In this document: positions 9,089 through 17,802 of the stretch, in pieces | Position numbering within the stretch: position 1 is the first letter of the stretch | Layout: each line of letters starts with the position of its first letter | From: DSXH01 sp020724325 | Lineage (GTDB): Bacteria; Bacteroidota; Ignavibacteria; Ignavibacteriales; Melioribacteraceae | DNA length: 64,000 nt | Reading direction: 5' to 3' | Assembly (NCBI GenBank): GCA_040756515.1 | Contig: JBFLYW010000004.1 | Location: forward strand, 62,001 to 126,000 | Translations under genes and position numbers: made by a program | Notes under the pieces: generated by a model | Databases searched by the model: none | Seen by the model: the letters and a program-made list of their open reading frames with translations, nothing else | Told to the model about the DNA's origin: nothing

Positions 9089-10043
9089 CGTAAATTCAAA
9101 AAAAAATAATATGAAAGTTGGATATACAATTTTCTCCGGACTGGTAATTTTATTTTTATTCGTTGTAATTGTAGGCACTGGAGAAAATCTCTTTTCGAAA
9201 ACTTACAATCTTAATCTTGTTGTTAAAGAAACGGAAGGTTTAAAGAAAGGGGGGTCTGTATTACTCGGAGGATTAAAAATAGGAAGCATAAGAGATATAA
9301 GATTCGTACCCGTTGAAAATAAAAATAAAATTGTAATAGAACTGTCACTTCTTCAGGAATACGCCGGAAAGATTACAACGGGATCATCGGCGGCAATTGA
9401 AACATTCGGTCTGCTTGGTGATAAAATGATCAACATCTCGCTCGGTAATCATGATGAAAAACCATTGAACGACGGGGATTTCCTGACAGTCAAAGAATTC
9501 TTTTCAATTGAAACTGCCGGCTCAGTTGTTGAGCCGATACTTCAAAAAATAGACGGGATAGCAACTGATATAAAAAGTATAACCGGCGATGTCTCAACAG
9601 GCAACAGCACTATCGGTAAATTATTAGTTGACGATTCCGCAATAAATAAATTGAATGTGCTGCTCGAGAATATATCCGCCATTGTTTTATCTGTCAATTC
9701 ATCCAAAGGTTCGATTGGCAGATTGGTAAACGAGCCAAATCTTTACAATGATCTTGCTGTTATAACATATAATTTAAGAAGGCTCACAGATTCACTCGCT
9801 TCTGGAAAAGGAACTCTCGGTAAATTTTTAAGAGATGACTCGTTTTACAATAACCTCAACGATTTAACGAACGGATTAAACACAATTGTTAAAAAGACTG
9901 AAAATGATAGTACACTTATCGGCGGTTCTTTAAATGATAAAACTCTTTATATAAAACTTAACTCTCTTATTGATGAGCTGAACTCATTGATAACCGATAT
10001 AAAAGAAAATCCCGAAAGATATATAAATGTTTCTCTATTTTAA
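9081..10043 (+). CDS. mlaD: MlaD-type MCE domain protein
   Basis: Periplasmic lipid-binding subunit anchored in the inner membrane. One transmembrane helix (about residues 14-32) is followed by a single MCE domain (about 40-120) with VKETEGLKKGGSVLLGGLKIG, the family's VxxLxxGxxVxxxGxxVG pattern. The tail (about 150-320) is a helical region with at least three repeats of the form G(S/T)(I/L)G(K/R)L..D...YN.LN.L, as seen in single-MCE proteins whose tails form an alpha-helical tunnel or needle. It is the third gene of the transporter and is co-translated with the ATPase. Confidence 0.88.
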   Translation: MYNVNSKKNNMKVGYTIFSGLVILFLFVVIVGTGENLFSKTYNLNLVVKETEGLKKGGSVLLGGLKIGSIRDIRFVPVENKNKIVIELSLLQEYAGKITTGSSAAIETFGLLGDKMINISLGNHDEKPLNDGDFLTVKEFFSIETAGSVVEPILQKIDGIATDIKSITGDVSTGNSTIGKLLVDDSAINKLNVLLENISAIVLSVNSSKGSIGRLVNEPNLYNDLAVITYNLRRLTDSLASGKGTLGKFLRDDSFYNNLNDLTNGLNTIVKKTENDSTLIGGSLNDKTLYIKLNSLIDELNSLITDIKENPERYINVSLF

Positions 10044-10060
10044 TCTGCAAATGATATAAA

Positions 10061-10912
10061 ATGAAATTACAAATCGCTGGAATAAAAAGAAGCCGTAAAT
10101 ATTCTCCAAATCAAACTACAAACGACGCACTGATATTTCTAAAGACCGCACAGGAGCTTATTAAACTTGGCGCAAGTGTGAATCTATATTCGGAAGAAGA
10201 TGCTGATATCGAAGAGATTAATGATGAAATAATTTTTTCTATGGCAAGGGGAGAAGACTCGATTAATAAATTGACTCAATTGCAAAAAAACGGAGTAACC
10301 ATTATTAATCCGCCGCAATCGACTTTGAATTGTTATAGAAGCAGTATGTATCAAAAACTTGTTGAAAGCAATCTACCATTTCCCAAAAGTATCATTGTTA
10401 AAACCAATTCTAAAGATCAATTCAAAATCTCACAATTGAGTGAAAGAAAAATTTGGGTCAAACGTGGAGATGTGCACGCAATACATAGGGAAGACGTTAC
10501 CCCGGCATATAGAGATGAAGAAATAAATTTTTTATTGAAAGAGTTTGCCAATCGTGGGATCCGTGAAGCATTGCTTCAAGAGCACATTGAAGGCGATGTT
10601 ATAAAATTTTATTCGGTTTTAGGTACAACTTTTTTTCACTGGTACTATCAAAATGGAAACAATAATTATAAGTTCAGTGAGGATCACTTACGTGAGCTCG
10701 CTGCACTGGCAGCAGAGAAATTGGGTGTAATTGTTTACGGTGGTGATGCTATAATTCAACGCAACGGATCAATAGTTTTTATCGATATAAATGACTGGCC
10801 GAGCTATGCACCGGTTAGAAATGTAGCAAGCAAAATAATTGCTGAAGCAATCATTAGCCGCGCTGTGGAAAACACTGATTCAGTTGAAACACATTACGAT
10901 GTAAATAAATAA
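10061..10912 (+). CDS. ATP-grasp enzyme, substrate unknown
   Basis: A 283-residue ATP-grasp protein. The N-terminal domain ends in INPPQSTLNCYRSS, a RimK/ITPK-like pattern. The central part has WVKRGD (ATP-binding Lys) and LLQEHIEGDVIKFY. The C-terminal part has VIVYGGDAII followed by VFIDINDWPSY, where the Asp and Asn are Mg ligands. ATP-grasp enzymes join a carboxylate to a nucleophile or, in the ITPK group, phosphorylate inositol phosphates. Here it sits between the lipid transporter and the CDP-alcohol phosphotransferase, so either an inositol-phosphate kinase or a ligase decorating the lipid head group is plausible. Neither can be shown from sequence. Confidence 0.72.
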   Translation: MKLQIAGIKRSRKYSPNQTTNDALIFLKTAQELIKLGASVNLYSEEDADIEEINDEIIFSMARGEDSINKLTQLQKNGVTIINPPQSTLNCYRSSMYQKLVESNLPFPKSIIVKTNSKDQFKISQLSERKIWVKRGDVHAIHREDVTPAYRDEEINFLLKEFANRGIREALLQEHIEGDVIKFYSVLGTTFFHWYYQNGNNNYKFSEDHLRELAALAAEKLGVIVYGGDAIIQRNGSIVFIDINDWPSYAPVRNVASKIIAEAIISRAVENTDSVETHYDVNK

Positions 10913-10925
10913 AGGAAGAGAAGTT

Positions 10926-11876
10926 ATGACGGGAAATACTAAAATAGAATCGACTTACAAATCCAAAGAGACTGAAGAGCTGATTGACATAATTTTTTAT
11001 AGACCTTTTGGTTATGTAATTGCAAAGCTATCATACAAATTGAGATTTACACCAAATCAAATTACGATTGCAAGTATCTTCTTAGGAATAATTGCCGGGC
11101 ATCTTTTTTACTACAATTCACTTTCTACTAATCTATTCGGAATTATGTTACTAATTATTGCAAACGCAATGGATAGTGCAGACGGGCAGCTTGCGCGAAT
11201 GACTAATACCAAAAGTAGATACGGCAGAATTTTAGACGGTTTAGGCGGCAATTTATGGTTCATGAGTATTTATTTGCACCTTTATTTCAGATTACTCAAC
11301 GATGGCATCTCGCCTGAGTTCTTTCTGTTAATTCTTCTTGCCGGCATTAGCCATTCATTTCAATCAGCATATTCCGATTACTACCGCAATCATTTCCTGT
11401 ATTTCATTTATGGGAAAAATAAGAGTGAAATAGATGACGCCTCAGCATTGAAAGAGGAATATAAAAATCTTACATGGATAAATAATTTTGTAAAAAAATT
11501 CTTAATGAGAGTTTATATAAACTACACGGTGCAGCAGCAATTGCTCTCAAAAAATCTTATTAATCTTTACCGGATAATAAGCAGAAAATATGAAGGAGAT
11601 CTGCCAGAGTATGTAAGTCAACTCTATCATTTGAGAAATAAACCTTTGATGAAATATTTCAACATCTTAACTACAAATACCAGAATGTTTGTTTTGTTTA
11701 TTAGTATTCTTATTGCTGAACCGATCACTTACTTCTTATTCGAATTAACCATATTAAATCTTCTATTCGTTTATATGGTAACTCGTCATGAATTGAACTG
11801 CAAAACAATTTACTTAATTACTGTAAAACATCTTTCGAAAGAAAGTCAGGACATAAACGGAAATGTACTTGCTTGA
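10926..11876 (+). CDS. CDP-alcohol phosphotransferase, likely inositol-lipid synthase
   Basis: Multi-pass membrane enzyme of the CDP-alcohol phosphatidyltransferase family, 316 residues. The signature begins normally, D-SA-DG-QL-AR, then eight residues, G, three residues and D (DSADGQLAR..YGRILD). The last Asp of the family motif, expected four residues further on, is Gly, followed by Asn (DGLGGN). It is the natural enzyme to join inositol phosphate (or CDP-inositol) to a lipid or alcohol phosphate, since inositol-phosphate synthase lies in the same operon. A GGAAGAG Shine-Dalgarno-like sequence precedes the ATG. The missing last Asp makes the exact chemistry uncertain. Confidence 0.8.
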   Translation: MTGNTKIESTYKSKETEELIDIIFYRPFGYVIAKLSYKLRFTPNQITIASIFLGIIAGHLFYYNSLSTNLFGIMLLIIANAMDSADGQLARMTNTKSRYGRILDGLGGNLWFMSIYLHLYFRLLNDGISPEFFLLILLAGISHSFQSAYSDYYRNHFLYFIYGKNKSEIDDASALKEEYKNLTWINNFVKKFLMRVYINYTVQQQLLSKNLINLYRIISRKYEGDLPEYVSQLYHLRNKPLMKYFNILTTNTRMFVLFISILIAEPITYFLFELTILNLLFVYMVTRHELNCKTIYLITVKHLSKESQDINGNVLA

Positions 11877-11879
11877 TAT

Positions 11880-12899
11880 ATGAAGATAGAAAAGAAAGTA
11901 AAAATATTTTTTCTATTAGTCGGATTTTTCGTGCTGGCGTTTTTAGTAAACGAGTACAGCTTTGCCAGTGTAATAATCAACATCGGAAAGACCGGTTGGT
12001 GGTTTTTAGCAATAATCGGAACCTGGCTGATCGTTTATCTTCTTAATTCAATTGCATTCTATTTTATTTTGAATGTCCGAAATAAAAGAATCCCCTTTAA
12101 GGAAGTACTCTCCGTTTCCTTGAGTGGATTTGCGATCAATTATATTACCCCTGGTATCAATCTTGGCGGTGAACCGTACAAAATATGGGCGTTGAAAAAT
12201 AAAATAGGTTTACATTCATCTATTGCCTCGGTTGTCTTATATACCATGCTTCATTTCCTCTCATCGTTTGGTTTCTGGATGATAGGGATTATAATTATTC
12301 CATTTACCGTTCCATTGAATACAGAGTTGAAATTTATATCTGTGATAATTTTAGTAATCTCAACTGCGGGAATAATTTTTTTTCTGTCAAGACATAAAAA
12401 TGGAATTATTCATTGGCTCCTCCGTTCAATCCATAAGATTCCATTCTCACAAAAAATAATCAGCCGATTAGGAATAAAAGATGAAACGCCGGGAATTATT
12501 GATCAGCAGATAGTTGATCTTTATAATAATCAAAAAAAATATTTTTATGGCTCGCTGCTGGTTGAACTTATTGCACGAATAACTGCATCATTGGAGTTCA
12601 TATTCATATTGTGGTCGATTGGAATACAAATCTCTTTCACGGAAGCAATTCTGATTAATGCTTTCTCCTCTTTATTGATCAATCTTTTTTTCTTTATACC
12701 GATGACCTTAGGCGTTCGCGAAGGGAGTTTATTCTTTATAATGGATCTGCTGAAATATTCCCATGGAATCGGTGTATATGTTGGTTTGATTAACAGACTT
12801 AGAGAATTATTCTGGATTCTTGTGGGATTAATCATAATACAATTCAGAAAACATAAACCGATTAAAGAAGATAATGTGGGGACAATAGAAATTTTATGA
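11880..12899 (+). CDS. LPG-synthase-TM/UPF0104-like integral membrane protein (flippase-like)
   Basis: A 339-residue protein with about eight transmembrane helices matching the membrane domain of lysylphosphatidylglycerol synthase (MprF/AglD-type, PF03706). A typical motif is ITPGINLGGEPYKIWAL, the family's G(G/S)..GE..R/K loop. There is no soluble aminoacyl-transferase domain. Stand-alone members are usually near glycolipid or phospholipid genes and are thought to flip or move lipids. Its start is 3 bases after the previous stop, and its stop overlaps the next start (ATGA). I infer translocation of the inositol lipid made by the neighbours. Confidence 0.78.
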   Translation: MKIEKKVKIFFLLVGFFVLAFLVNEYSFASVIINIGKTGWWFLAIIGTWLIVYLLNSIAFYFILNVRNKRIPFKEVLSVSLSGFAINYITPGINLGGEPYKIWALKNKIGLHSSIASVVLYTMLHFLSSFGFWMIGIIIIPFTVPLNTELKFISVIILVISTAGIIFFLSRHKNGIIHWLLRSIHKIPFSQKIISRLGIKDETPGIIDQQIVDLYNNQKKYFYGSLLVELIARITASLEFIFILWSIGIQISFTEAILINAFSSLLINLFFFIPMTLGVREGSLFFIMDLLKYSHGIGVYVGLINRLRELFWILVGLIIIQFRKHKPIKEDNVGTIEIL

Positions 12900-13606
12900 G
12901 CTCAAAAATAACAACTATGATTTTTGATTATGGCGGAACTTTAGATACCGGCGGAATTCACTGGAGTGAAAAATTCTGGGAAGCGTATCAATATTTTCAT
13001 GTTCCGGTCTCGAAGGAAGATTTTAGAAATGCGTTCGTATTCTCTGAGAAGAATGTGCAAAACATAATAGAGTCTGAAAGCGGTTTAAGGGAGACTTACA
13101 GATCACAGTTGTTTTATCAGCTGCAATATTTTGAGAAAAACAATCTTCTCCCCGGCGCTTACTATACAATCATTGATAAATTGGTAGAATATTGTCATAG
13201 GTCAGTGATGAATAACGTTAATGAAAGTAAGATGATTCTTCTAAGACTAGCAAGTAATTACAAACTTGGAATTGTTTCCAACTACTATGGAAACCTTATT
13301 ACGGTGTTGAATGAAATCAGATTGAAGAAATTTTTTTCATTAATAGTCGATTCAAAAAATGTTGGTGTACGAAAACCAGATTCAAAAATTTTCTCGCTTG
13401 CGATTGAATCAATTAACTCAAATCCGGATGAAACTATTGTAGTAGGTGATTCATATACAAATGATATTTCACCTTCGAAACAAGTTGGATGCAAAACTAT
13501 CTGGCTGAATGTCAAAAGTTGGGAAATCCCCCTAGATATTAAAGATGCAGATATTATCATAAACTCGTTTAGCAATATAGAAGAAGCGATAAATAAATTA
13601 TTATAA
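12896..13606 (+). CDS. HAD-superfamily hydrolase, possible inositol-lipid phosphatase
   Basis: A 236-residue haloacid-dehalogenase-like protein. Motif I is FDYGGTLD, where the usual second Asp (DxD) is Gly, a variant also found in other HAD proteins. Motif II is IVSNYYG, the conserved Lys lies in GVRKPDSKIF, and motif IV is VVGDSYTNDI. A four-helix cap separates motifs I and II. Co-translated with the flippase-like gene and followed by inositol-phosphate synthase, it is a good candidate for removing a phosphate from phosphatidylinositol phosphate or from inositol phosphate, a step known to follow the transferase in bacterial inositol-lipid pathways. Confidence 0.78.
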   Translation: MSSKITTMIFDYGGTLDTGGIHWSEKFWEAYQYFHVPVSKEDFRNAFVFSEKNVQNIIESESGLRETYRSQLFYQLQYFEKNNLLPGAYYTIIDKLVEYCHRSVMNNVNESKMILLRLASNYKLGIVSNYYGNLITVLNEIRLKKFFSLIVDSKNVGVRKPDSKIFSLAIESINSNPDETIVVGDSYTNDISPSKQVGCKTIWLNVKSWEIPLDIKDADIIINSFSNIEEAINKLL

Positions 13607-13628
13607 AAATGAATCAAGGAGAAATAAA

Positions 13629-14966
13629 ATGGATAATCGAATAATTAAACAACCAAGCGGCAAACTCGGTGTTTTAATAGTTGGATTGAACGGCGCAGTG
13701 TCAACAACTTTCTTAGCCGGAGTATATTCAGTTAGAAAAGGACTTGCACTGCCGATCGGTTCCTTAACTCAAATGGGAACAATCCGTATCGGCAATAGAA
13801 TCGAGAATAATTTCCCTCTGATTAAAGATTTTGTTCCGCTGACTTCAATTGATGATTTAGTTTTTGGCGGCTGGGATATCAGGGATGAAAATTGTTTTGA
13901 ATCGGCATTATACGCAAAAGTGCTTAGCGAAAAAGATTTAAGCAATGTTGCTGATGAACTGAAGTCAATAAAACCGATGCGCGGAGTTTTCGATCCTGAT
14001 TTCGTTAAAAGATTGCAAGGCAGTTACATTAAAACCGGCAAAAATAAATACGAACTAATGATGCAACTGAGAGATGATATTCAATTTTTTAAAGAATTCA
14101 ACTCACTCGATAGAGTTGTGGTTGTTTGGTCAGGCAGCACCGAAACTTTTATCGAACGGAAAGAAGTCCATTCCTCAAAAGAAAATTTTATTAATGGCAT
14201 GATTCATAGTGATAAGGATATTTCACCAAGCATGCTGTATGCGTTTGCATCAATAGCAGAAGGAGTTCCATTCATTAATGGTTCTCCGAATTTAAGTGTC
14301 GACATTCCTGCAATTGTAAAATTTGCCAATGAAATGAACGTTCCAATTGCTGGAAAAGATTTTAAGACCGGACAAACATTGATAAAAACCGTTATCGCTC
14401 CCATGTTAAAAATGAGATTGTTAGGATTGCATGGCTGGTTTTCAAATAATATTCTCGGCAACCGAGACGGAGAAGTTCTCGATGATCCCGGCTCTTTCAA
14501 AACTAAAGAAGAGAGCAAACTTTCTGTGTTGGATTCAATTTTGCAGCCTAAAATTTATCCAGATCTTTATTCGGATTTCTATCACAAAGTTAGGATAAAT
14601 TATTATCCGCCGAAGGGGGACAATAAAGAAGGATGGGACCACATCGATATATTCGGATGGCTTGGCTACCTGATGGAATTAAAAATCAACTTTCTCTGCC
14701 GTGATTCGATATTGGCAGCGCCGATATTGCTCGATTTAGTTTTGTTTACTGATCTTGCACAACGCAGCAATATGAAAGGAATCCAAGAATGGCTGTCGGT
14801 TTTCTTCAAAAGTCCTATGCATTCATCTAACACCGTACCCGAACATGATTTGTTCATTCAAATGATGAAATTAAAAAACACTTTGCGAAAATTAGTGAAT
14901 GTAAGCCCTATTACTCATATTGAAATGAATGAAAAAGAAATAGACGAATTAATTTGTTGTGAATAA
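13629..14966 (+). CDS. ino1: myo-inositol-1-phosphate synthase
   Basis: Converts glucose 6-phosphate to 1D-myo-inositol 3-phosphate (inositol-1-phosphate synthase, NAD-dependent, cytosolic). The N-terminal Rossmann motif is LIVGLNGAVSTT. Family blocks follow: FGGWDI, INGSPNLSVDIPA, AGKDFKTGQT, NILGNRDGEVL and the C-terminal FLCRDSILAAPI. At 445 residues it is close to the usual length. AAGGAGAA precedes the ATG. This is the gene that fixes the theme of the block from 6682 onward, because inositol made here can be used by the neighbouring nucleotidyltransferase and CDP-alcohol phosphotransferase. Confidence 0.93.
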   Translation: MDNRIIKQPSGKLGVLIVGLNGAVSTTFLAGVYSVRKGLALPIGSLTQMGTIRIGNRIENNFPLIKDFVPLTSIDDLVFGGWDIRDENCFESALYAKVLSEKDLSNVADELKSIKPMRGVFDPDFVKRLQGSYIKTGKNKYELMMQLRDDIQFFKEFNSLDRVVVVWSGSTETFIERKEVHSSKENFINGMIHSDKDISPSMLYAFASIAEGVPFINGSPNLSVDIPAIVKFANEMNVPIAGKDFKTGQTLIKTVIAPMLKMRLLGLHGWFSNNILGNRDGEVLDDPGSFKTKEESKLSVLDSILQPKIYPDLYSDFYHKVRINYYPPKGDNKEGWDHIDIFGWLGYLMELKINFLCRDSILAAPILLDLVLFTDLAQRSNMKGIQEWLSVFFKSPMHSSNTVPEHDLFIQMMKLKNTLRKLVNVSPITHIEMNEKEIDELICCE

Positions 14967-15023
14967 AAAACAATTCACATATAGAATTATCTTGTGAGTA
15001 ATGTCTAACGGTCAAAGTATAAA

Positions 15024-16352
15024 ATGAACTTTAAAATTTTCATAGCGGCATTTTTGATGGTATCATTAGTAAAAGCTCAATTGGTAACCACACCGGAATT
15101 TGAGATCAAATCAGATAATGATATTATTACTAATGATATCGAAGAAAATCCTCCTAAAATCTCCGCACTCCCATTCGCACTCTACAGTGAGATATTTGGA
15201 TGGGCTGCCGGTGGTTTTGTCGGAATTCAAGGGCTCTCCCAGAAAAATATGTCCTTATATATGGGAGGATTAATAAGTACGAACGGAACAAAATATGGTT
15301 TTATTCAATTCAGAGAATTCTATTTACCATTTTATCCAAGGATTTACATTGCACCAGATATTTTGGGAGGTTATTTTGGAGTATTAAATGTATACAAAGA
15401 TCCGCCTAACTCACTTTCTTCAACCGATCCTAAATTGAGAGCCGGAAGCAACGAATCTGACAAAGACGATTATGTTGAAGTGAGCGGTTCAGATCAGTGG
15501 TATGAATTGAAATTCAGATTTCTGCTTCCGATAGGACATGGTATAGACCAAATCTATTTTTCTCCAAAGCTTGAAAATGGGATTCTGAAATCCGGCGAAA
15601 TGGGAGGCACCAGCTGGAATCCGTTAGAAAGCGGAAGAACATTTATAGATATCAAACTTTTCTATCGGAAGCGCGTATCTTTTGCAACAAACGGAATTGA
15701 ATTTGCTTTAACTCGCGAGAATACGGATTATTATGTTAATCCAACTCGCGGAAGTCTGCAGAAGATTGCTTTTAGAAGAGACTTCGGCTGGTTTGATACA
15801 ATGGCACCATGGAGTGTAATTGAAACTGATCTGCGATGGTACTTGCCAATTCACGAATTACTTGGAAATAAAAATTCACTCCCAAAAGTACTTGCATTTA
15901 ATTTCTGGACTGTGAATACATTAACATGGAATAGTTACGATGTTGTAGGGATAGATGAGTATGGAAACAGCATTAAACAATATCACCGCCCGCCACCATA
16001 TACCGGAGCTTATCTTGGGGGCAGATATCATTTGCGGGCATATTATGAAGGCAGATTCAACGATCGAGCTGCAATTTATTATGGTGCAGAATATAGACAA
16101 ATAATTCCCTGGAATCCTTTCAACTTGTGGTGGTTAACAAGAAAGCTTGATATTCATTGGCTGCAATTTACTTTGTATGGAGAAATCGGCAGAGTTGCAC
16201 CCGAGTGGAAATTATCAACACTCCATACGGATATGAAATGGAATGTTGGTGTCGGTATTCGAATATTTATGAATAATTTAATATTAAGATTGGATAATTC
16301 TTTCGGCAAAGAAGGAATGTATATTCAAATGTTTGTTGATCATGCATTTTGA
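15024..16352 (+). CDS. Omp85/BamA-like outer-membrane barrel
   Basis: A 442-residue protein with a signal peptide ending in VKAQ. There is no recognisable POTRA domain. The barrel segments include a region near residue 230 (FALTREN..YYVNPTRGSLQKI) corresponding to the D15 start, and GGRYHLRAYYEGRFNDRAA (about 332) corresponding to the (F/Y)xRGxxxGRxxD lumen-loop region, with Leu-Arg-Ala-Tyr in place of Arg-Gly-Tyr. It ends in VDHAF with a terminal Phe. It follows inositol-phosphate synthase by 57 bases and has no gene after it, so it probably ends the operon. It may be the outer-membrane end of the lipid pathway; this is inference from position. Confidence 0.78.
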   Translation: MNFKIFIAAFLMVSLVKAQLVTTPEFEIKSDNDIITNDIEENPPKISALPFALYSEIFGWAAGGFVGIQGLSQKNMSLYMGGLISTNGTKYGFIQFREFYLPFYPRIYIAPDILGGYFGVLNVYKDPPNSLSSTDPKLRAGSNESDKDDYVEVSGSDQWYELKFRFLLPIGHGIDQIYFSPKLENGILKSGEMGGTSWNPLESGRTFIDIKLFYRKRVSFATNGIEFALTRENTDYYVNPTRGSLQKIAFRRDFGWFDTMAPWSVIETDLRWYLPIHELLGNKNSLPKVLAFNFWTVNTLTWNSYDVVGIDEYGNSIKQYHRPPPYTGAYLGGRYHLRAYYEGRFNDRAAIYYGAEYRQIIPWNPFNLWWLTRKLDIHWLQFTLYGEIGRVAPEWKLSTLHTDMKWNVGVGIRIFMNNLILRLDNSFGKEGMYIQMFVDHAF

Positions 16353-16408
16353 TATTATAATGAAAAGCCCGGTATAACACCAAGATTTTCCTACCAAGAT
16401 TAATTTAC

Positions 16409-16650
16409 TCAGCTTTCAGCCGGTAATATTTCGCTTGTTTTTAATTTTGCCGGTATAAAAATTCCGATCACACCTTTTAAGCCCACACTCATAACAATAT
16501 TGTAGAAGAAAGCCAAGAAAGCGAGAAGGAGAAGAGTACCTGACAGCGCTGCCAATATTATGTATACATTGAATTCTCCGTTGAAGTAAATTGTACGACG
16601 CAACTTTCCTCTTTGTAATGCACTCCCAAAGTCAAGACAAAAAATATTGA
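16409..16650 (-). pseudogene. C-terminal fragment of a membrane protein resembling heme-copper oxidase subunit I
   Basis: An open frame whose last 64 codons read LRRTIYF..GEF, then a hydrophobic helix, then FFYNIVMSVGLKGVIGIF and a polar tail. The pattern (RR-x-x-Y then one long helix ending in FYNIV) looks like the very end of a quinol or cytochrome oxidase subunit I. The frame stays open upstream to about 16655, without a start codon or Shine-Dalgarno site, and then runs into the transposase remnant. I read it as a 5'-truncated gene. The family assignment is tentative. Confidence 0.42.
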
Positions 16651-16667
16651 AAAAGCGTATAGAATTT

Positions 16668-17159
16668 TCAAGCTGCCTGATTAAGATTTAGTTGTTTAAT
16701 AAAATCAACTGGGATAATATTACCCAAGGTTGAATGAGGATAATCATTGTTATAAAAGGTCAAAAAACTTTGTACCGATCTAGTTGTATCTTCAACTGTA
16801 TCAAACATGTTTACCCAGACTACTTCTTCCTTAAATGTTCTGTAAAATCTTTCGGTATCTGCATTGCCTTTAGGATTTGAGTGGGATGTTGTCATGTGTT
16901 TAATTCCCAGGGTGTCGCAGTTGTTTTCGTACTTTATGCTTGTAGGTTGAGAGCTGTTATCACTTCTTCTTCTCCCGGTTCTTTTCTTTTTTGAATTTGT
17001 TAGGAGCTCTCTTCTGTTTAGCAGATATATTGCGTACTTACGGTTATATCTGCACACTTTACAAAATTCATTTAATATTTTTTTCTTCTCTGATTTGCTG
17101 GCATTTTTATATCTTGGTTTTATCTCGTTCAGATATTCTCTTTTTGCTTTTTGACTCAT
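16668..17159 (-). pseudogene. Internally deleted IS transposase (DDE integrase type)
   Basis: The 163-codon frame starts like a full transposase (MSQKAKREYLNEI.., a helix-turn-helix region ending near residue 70 in KKKRTGRRR). It then jumps directly to the end of an rve/integrase core: IKYENNCDTLGIKHMTTSHSNP, GNADTERFYRTFKEE and a C-terminal HSTLGNIIPVDF. The middle, which should hold the first two catalytic Asp residues, is missing, so it cannot be an active transposase. AGAGGATAAAT precedes the ATG. Intact relatives are more than twice this length. Confidence 0.85.
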
Positions 17160-17183
17160 ATTTATCCTCTATATTTTTGGGTC

Positions 17184-17337
17184 AGATTTATTATGAGTCA
17201 ACGTATGGAAATTAACCTTAGGTAGAAAATCTTCAGGTTTCATTAGCTGTTTTTCCCTTTTTCTACGGCTAGATTTATTTTTGAGGCAACGACTACTTTG
17301 TGTAGCCAGTACGGTTAGATTTATTTTGAGTCAATCC
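17184..17337. repeat. Three direct copies of an IS-end-like sequence
   Basis: The sequence AGATTTATTNTGAGTCAAC occurs at 17184-17202, in a variant with TTTTTGAGGCAACG at 17271-17291, and again (AGATTTATTTTGAGTCAATC) at 17317-17336. The first copy lies 25 bases outside the transposase start. They look like outer ends of the insertion sequence, left by several insertions or by nested excision. The same arrangement recurs at 52577-52645. Confidence 0.65.
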
Positions 17338-17345
17338 GAGTATAA

Positions 17346-17747
17346 TTGCTTGTAAATTCTGTTATGGTTTTTTGGTTTGGAATTCCTATCAGAGGAAATT
17401 TATTGTTTTATCTTTTTGCATATGCTGTATTTATTATGTATACCCTTGGAATAGGATTATTTATTTCAACAATTTCAAAAACACAACAGCAAGCAATGTT
17501 TATTTCATATTTCTGTATGATGATATTTATTCTGCTTGGCGGGTTATTTGCGCCGATTGAAAATATGCCCGATTGGGCGCAGGTGTTAACATATGTAAAT
17601 CCAGTTTATTATTTTATTGAAGTTATGCGGTTGATAGTTCTAAAAGGGAGCGGATTTATTGAGCTGTTAAGATATTTTTTAATAATAATTTTATTTGCTC
17701 TTGTATTTAATGTGCTTGCAATATTAAACTACAGAAAGACCACATAA
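17346..17747 (+). pseudogene. 5'-truncated ABC-2 permease (C-terminal third only)
   Basis: About 133 codons matching the last four helices of an ABC-2 permease: GIGLFISTISKTQQQAM, then GGLFAPIENMPDW, then VLKGSGF. The same landmarks are present in the intact permease at 2085-3224, where they lie after residue 280. The only possible start is a TTG within the first retained helix, and the upstream flank is IS-end sequence, so the first two thirds were lost. It is followed by a hairpin terminator. Confidence 0.85.
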
Positions 17748-17748
17748 A

Positions 17749-17774
17749 AAAACCCGGCTTTAACCGGGCTTTAT
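17749..17774. terminator. Bidirectional hairpin terminator
   Basis: A short stem CCCGG-CTTTAA-CCGGG is flanked by A-rich sequence on one side and T-rich sequence on the other. It sits between the end of the permease fragment and the end of the convergent minus-strand gene, and could serve both. Confidence 0.7.
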
Positions 17775-17802
17775 CTGTGTTATACAGCCAACTCTTCCAA
17801 AA

